Source: Salinivirgaceae bacterium (GTDB taxonomy: Bacteria > Bacteroidota > Bacteroidia > Bacteroidales > SZUA-534). From it: DNA of 34,230 nt. The position numbers and the translations under genes are program-made. Positions 33,049 to 34,230 of the stretch are shown here, in pieces; position 1 is the first letter of the stretch; each line of letters begins with the position of its first letter. A model generated the notes under the pieces. That model searched no databases. It was not told the DNA's origin and saw only the letters and a program-made list of their open reading frames with translations. Where the stretch lies: positions 1 through 34,230 of the forward strand of contig JAEINW010000028.1 in the NCBI GenBank assembly GCA_016342715.1, in the 5' to 3' direction.

Positions 33049-33057
33049 ATTCATCGT

Positions 33058-34119
33058 TTAAAACCATTTGTTTTTTTTGAAAAATGCTAACATGACCAGC
33101 GCAACAGCAACCATTACTCCCCACATAAAAAAGTAACTATAATGGTATTGCAATTCGGGTACATATTCGAAGTTGGTACCATAAATACCTGCAATAAATG
33201 TTAAGGGAATAAAAATAGAAGCAAATATGGTAAGTACTTTCATAACATCGTTGGCCTTATTGCTCACATAGGTATGGTACATATTAACTTGATCACCAAT
33301 CATGGTGTAATAGGTATCCACCGATTCATAAGCGTGTTCTACCAAATCACTTAATTCTTGAAAATAAATCAGGTTTTCTTTTGTAATTATTTTATGGCTC
33401 GATCGTAATATACGAGTCATTACTTCTTTAAGAGGGCGTATGGTTTTTCTAAAATAACTTAGTTCGGTTTTGTATTTAAATAGTGTATTACTGGTTTCTT
33501 TCTTGGCCTCAGTAATTTCTTTTTCTAATTCTTCAATATTTAGGCCCATTTGTTCTGCAATTATCAGGTAATGATCAACTAGGCAGTCAACCAATGAAAA
33601 CAGCAAATAATCGGCGCTTGAATCTCGAATTTTCCCAATATCATTTCTTATGCGATCACGAACAGATTCAAAATGATCGCCTTTTTTTTCTTGAAAACTA
33701 ATAATGGTGTTTTCGCAAATGATGAATGAGATTTGCTCAACAGAAATATTGTTTAATTCACGATCGTAATAAACCGCTTTTGTTACTAGAGTTAATGAGT
33801 TTTTATCTTCAAAATATTTTGCGCGCTGACCAGTATTAAGCACATTTTCAAGTGCCAGACCGGAAATTTTAAAATGCGTTTTTATTTTATCAATTAAGGC
33901 TATATCATGCAGTCCATCAATATTTAGCCAATTTATTTGATCGGGTTTAATATCATTAAATGCTTTTTCAATAGTAGTGTAGCTTTTTTCATTGATTTTT
34001 TCTTTGTTATAGGTAAACAAACGAATGGATGAGTTATCCATTTTTTGCTTGCCCAAAAAAATTAAACTTCCAGGAGCTGCGCCTTTTGCTTTATGTCTGC
34101 TTTTAAGAAATCGTGCCAT
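33058..34119 (-). CDS. corA: CorA-family magnesium/cobalt transporter with GTN in place of GMN
   Basis: The 353-residue protein has the CorA plan: an N-terminal alpha-beta cytosolic domain, a long helical stalk (about 190-290, TEAKKETSNTLFKYKTELSYFRKTIRPLKEVM) and two C-terminal spans. Between the spans, after VLTIFASIFIPLTFIAGIY, lies the pore-mouth signature, which here reads YGTNFEYVPEL: Thr315 replaces the Met of YGMNF (codon 33175-33177, ACC on the minus strand). The tail KKNKWF is the usual basic end. CorA pentamers take up Mg2+ or Co2+. GMN is near-invariant in classical CorA, so selectivity may differ, although relatives with altered middle residues do exist. The gene begins 111 bases from the window end. 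That remaining stretch is AT-rich with no clear promoter. Confidence 0.92.
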   Translation of the reverse strand: MARFLKSRHKAKGAAPGSLIFLGKQKMDNSSIRLFTYNKEKINEKSYTTIEKAFNDIKPDQINWLNIDGLHDIALIDKIKTHFKISGLALENVLNTGQRAKYFEDKNSLTLVTKAVYYDRELNNISVEQISFIICENTIISFQEKKGDHFESVRDRIRNDIGKIRDSSADYLLFSLVDCLVDHYLIIAEQMGLNIEELEKEITEAKKETSNTLFKYKTELSYFRKTIRPLKEVMTRILRSSHKIITKENLIYFQELSDLVEHAYESVDTYYTMIGDQVNMYHTYVSNKANDVMKVLTIFASIFIPLTFIAGIYGTNFEYVPELQYHYSYFFMWGVMVAVALVMLAFFKKNKWF

Positions 34120-34230
34120 TTTATAATTTTTATTTAAATATAGATAAAAACTTATGTAACAACTCAGGTAGTTTTGAAAAAAATGACGTTTGAATATTTT
34201 TCCTATTTTTCTCTCAACTTATTTTCCTTG

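Larger units (their letters stand above)
32639..33057. other. 419-base non-coding spacer between corA and the CNNM gene
   Basis: No credible protein is encoded here. It holds AAGGTT-AA-AACCTT (32657-32670), two copies of TGAGCTCGT (32686-32694 and 32733-32741), and hairpins at 32956-32972, 32995-33007 and 33001-33048. The stretch around 32778-32850 (AATATCGAACAAGGATTAACG... AGAATTCAACATTCGTTA) resembles dispersed intergenic repeats I recall from Bacteroidota genomes, which is memory and not tested. On the minus strand it is at once the 3' region of corA and the leader of the CNNM gene. It does not contain the conserved core of the M-box Mg2+ riboswitch. Confidence 0.6.

Noticed and set aside
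32639-33057. M-box (ykoK) Mg2+ riboswitch in front of the CNNM gene
   Set aside because: The conserved M-box core sequence is not present on either strand; only generic hairpins are.
1-34230. tRNA, rRNA or CRISPR arrays
   Set aside because: Reading both strands of the gaps gave no cloverleaf-like sequence and no regularly spaced repeats; nearly all gaps are under 250 bases.

Overview
The window looks like ordinary chromosome of a Bacteroidota bacterium, probably of the Bacteroidales/Marinilabiliales or flavobacterial side. The DNA is AT-rich. Several promoters fit the Bacteroidota -7 element TAnnTTTG, once with a TTTG at the right upstream distance. The gene content is also typical of the phylum: an OmpA/PD40/TPR protein of the PorE type, a two-component-propeller SpoIIE phosphatase, a TamA/TamB pair, TatA/TatC without TatB, and a MEMO-AMMECR1 fusion. 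Nothing resembles a prophage or a CRISPR array. The only mobile DNA I can support is at the extreme left edge, where the multiple-repeat end of an IS21-like element appears to cut into a cupin (DUF985) gene.

Layout. 1-323: IS end and truncated cupin. 374-3285: a small membrane protein, then a minus-strand run tatA, tatC, MEMO-AMMECR1. 3436-4754: a promoter, a NUMOD4/HNH protein and queE with almost no spacer. 4760-7843, minus: a RelA/SpoT protein with an altered hydrolase motif, and a Cof-type HAD phosphatase. 7995-10728: two overlapping lipoprotein genes, CsgG-like/TPR and LPP20-like. 10828-12553: a small ribbon-helix-helix-like protein, a second tatA, an S4 RNA-binding protein and an AEC transporter. 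12546-21539, minus: a TPR/PAS histidine kinase, then a run of SpoIIE phosphatase, PorE-like OmpA protein and ROK sugar kinase. 21775-29864, plus: a translationally coupled pair of unknown envelope proteins, TamA, TamB and a CaCA antiporter, ended by a bidirectional hairpin terminator. 29919-34119, minus: CorA, a CNNM/DUF21 protein, MscS and a PepSY-like periplasmic protein.

How they fit together. Most genes serve the envelope: protein export (Tat), outer-membrane assembly (TamA/TamB), peptidoglycan-anchored OmpA proteins, outer-membrane lipoproteins, signalling from the periplasm (histidine kinase, SpoIIE phosphatase) and ion/osmotic balance (CorA, CNNM, MscS, CaCA). The cytosolic genes are a stringent-response enzyme, queuosine-precursor synthesis and sugar phosphorylation. 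I did not find a clearly new defence or mobile system. The least explained parts are the CsgG/LPP20 lipoprotein pair, the HNH-queE pair, the coupled unknown genes before tamA, the SpoIIE-PorE-ROK run, and a 419-base spacer full of mutually complementary segments between corA and the CNNM gene.
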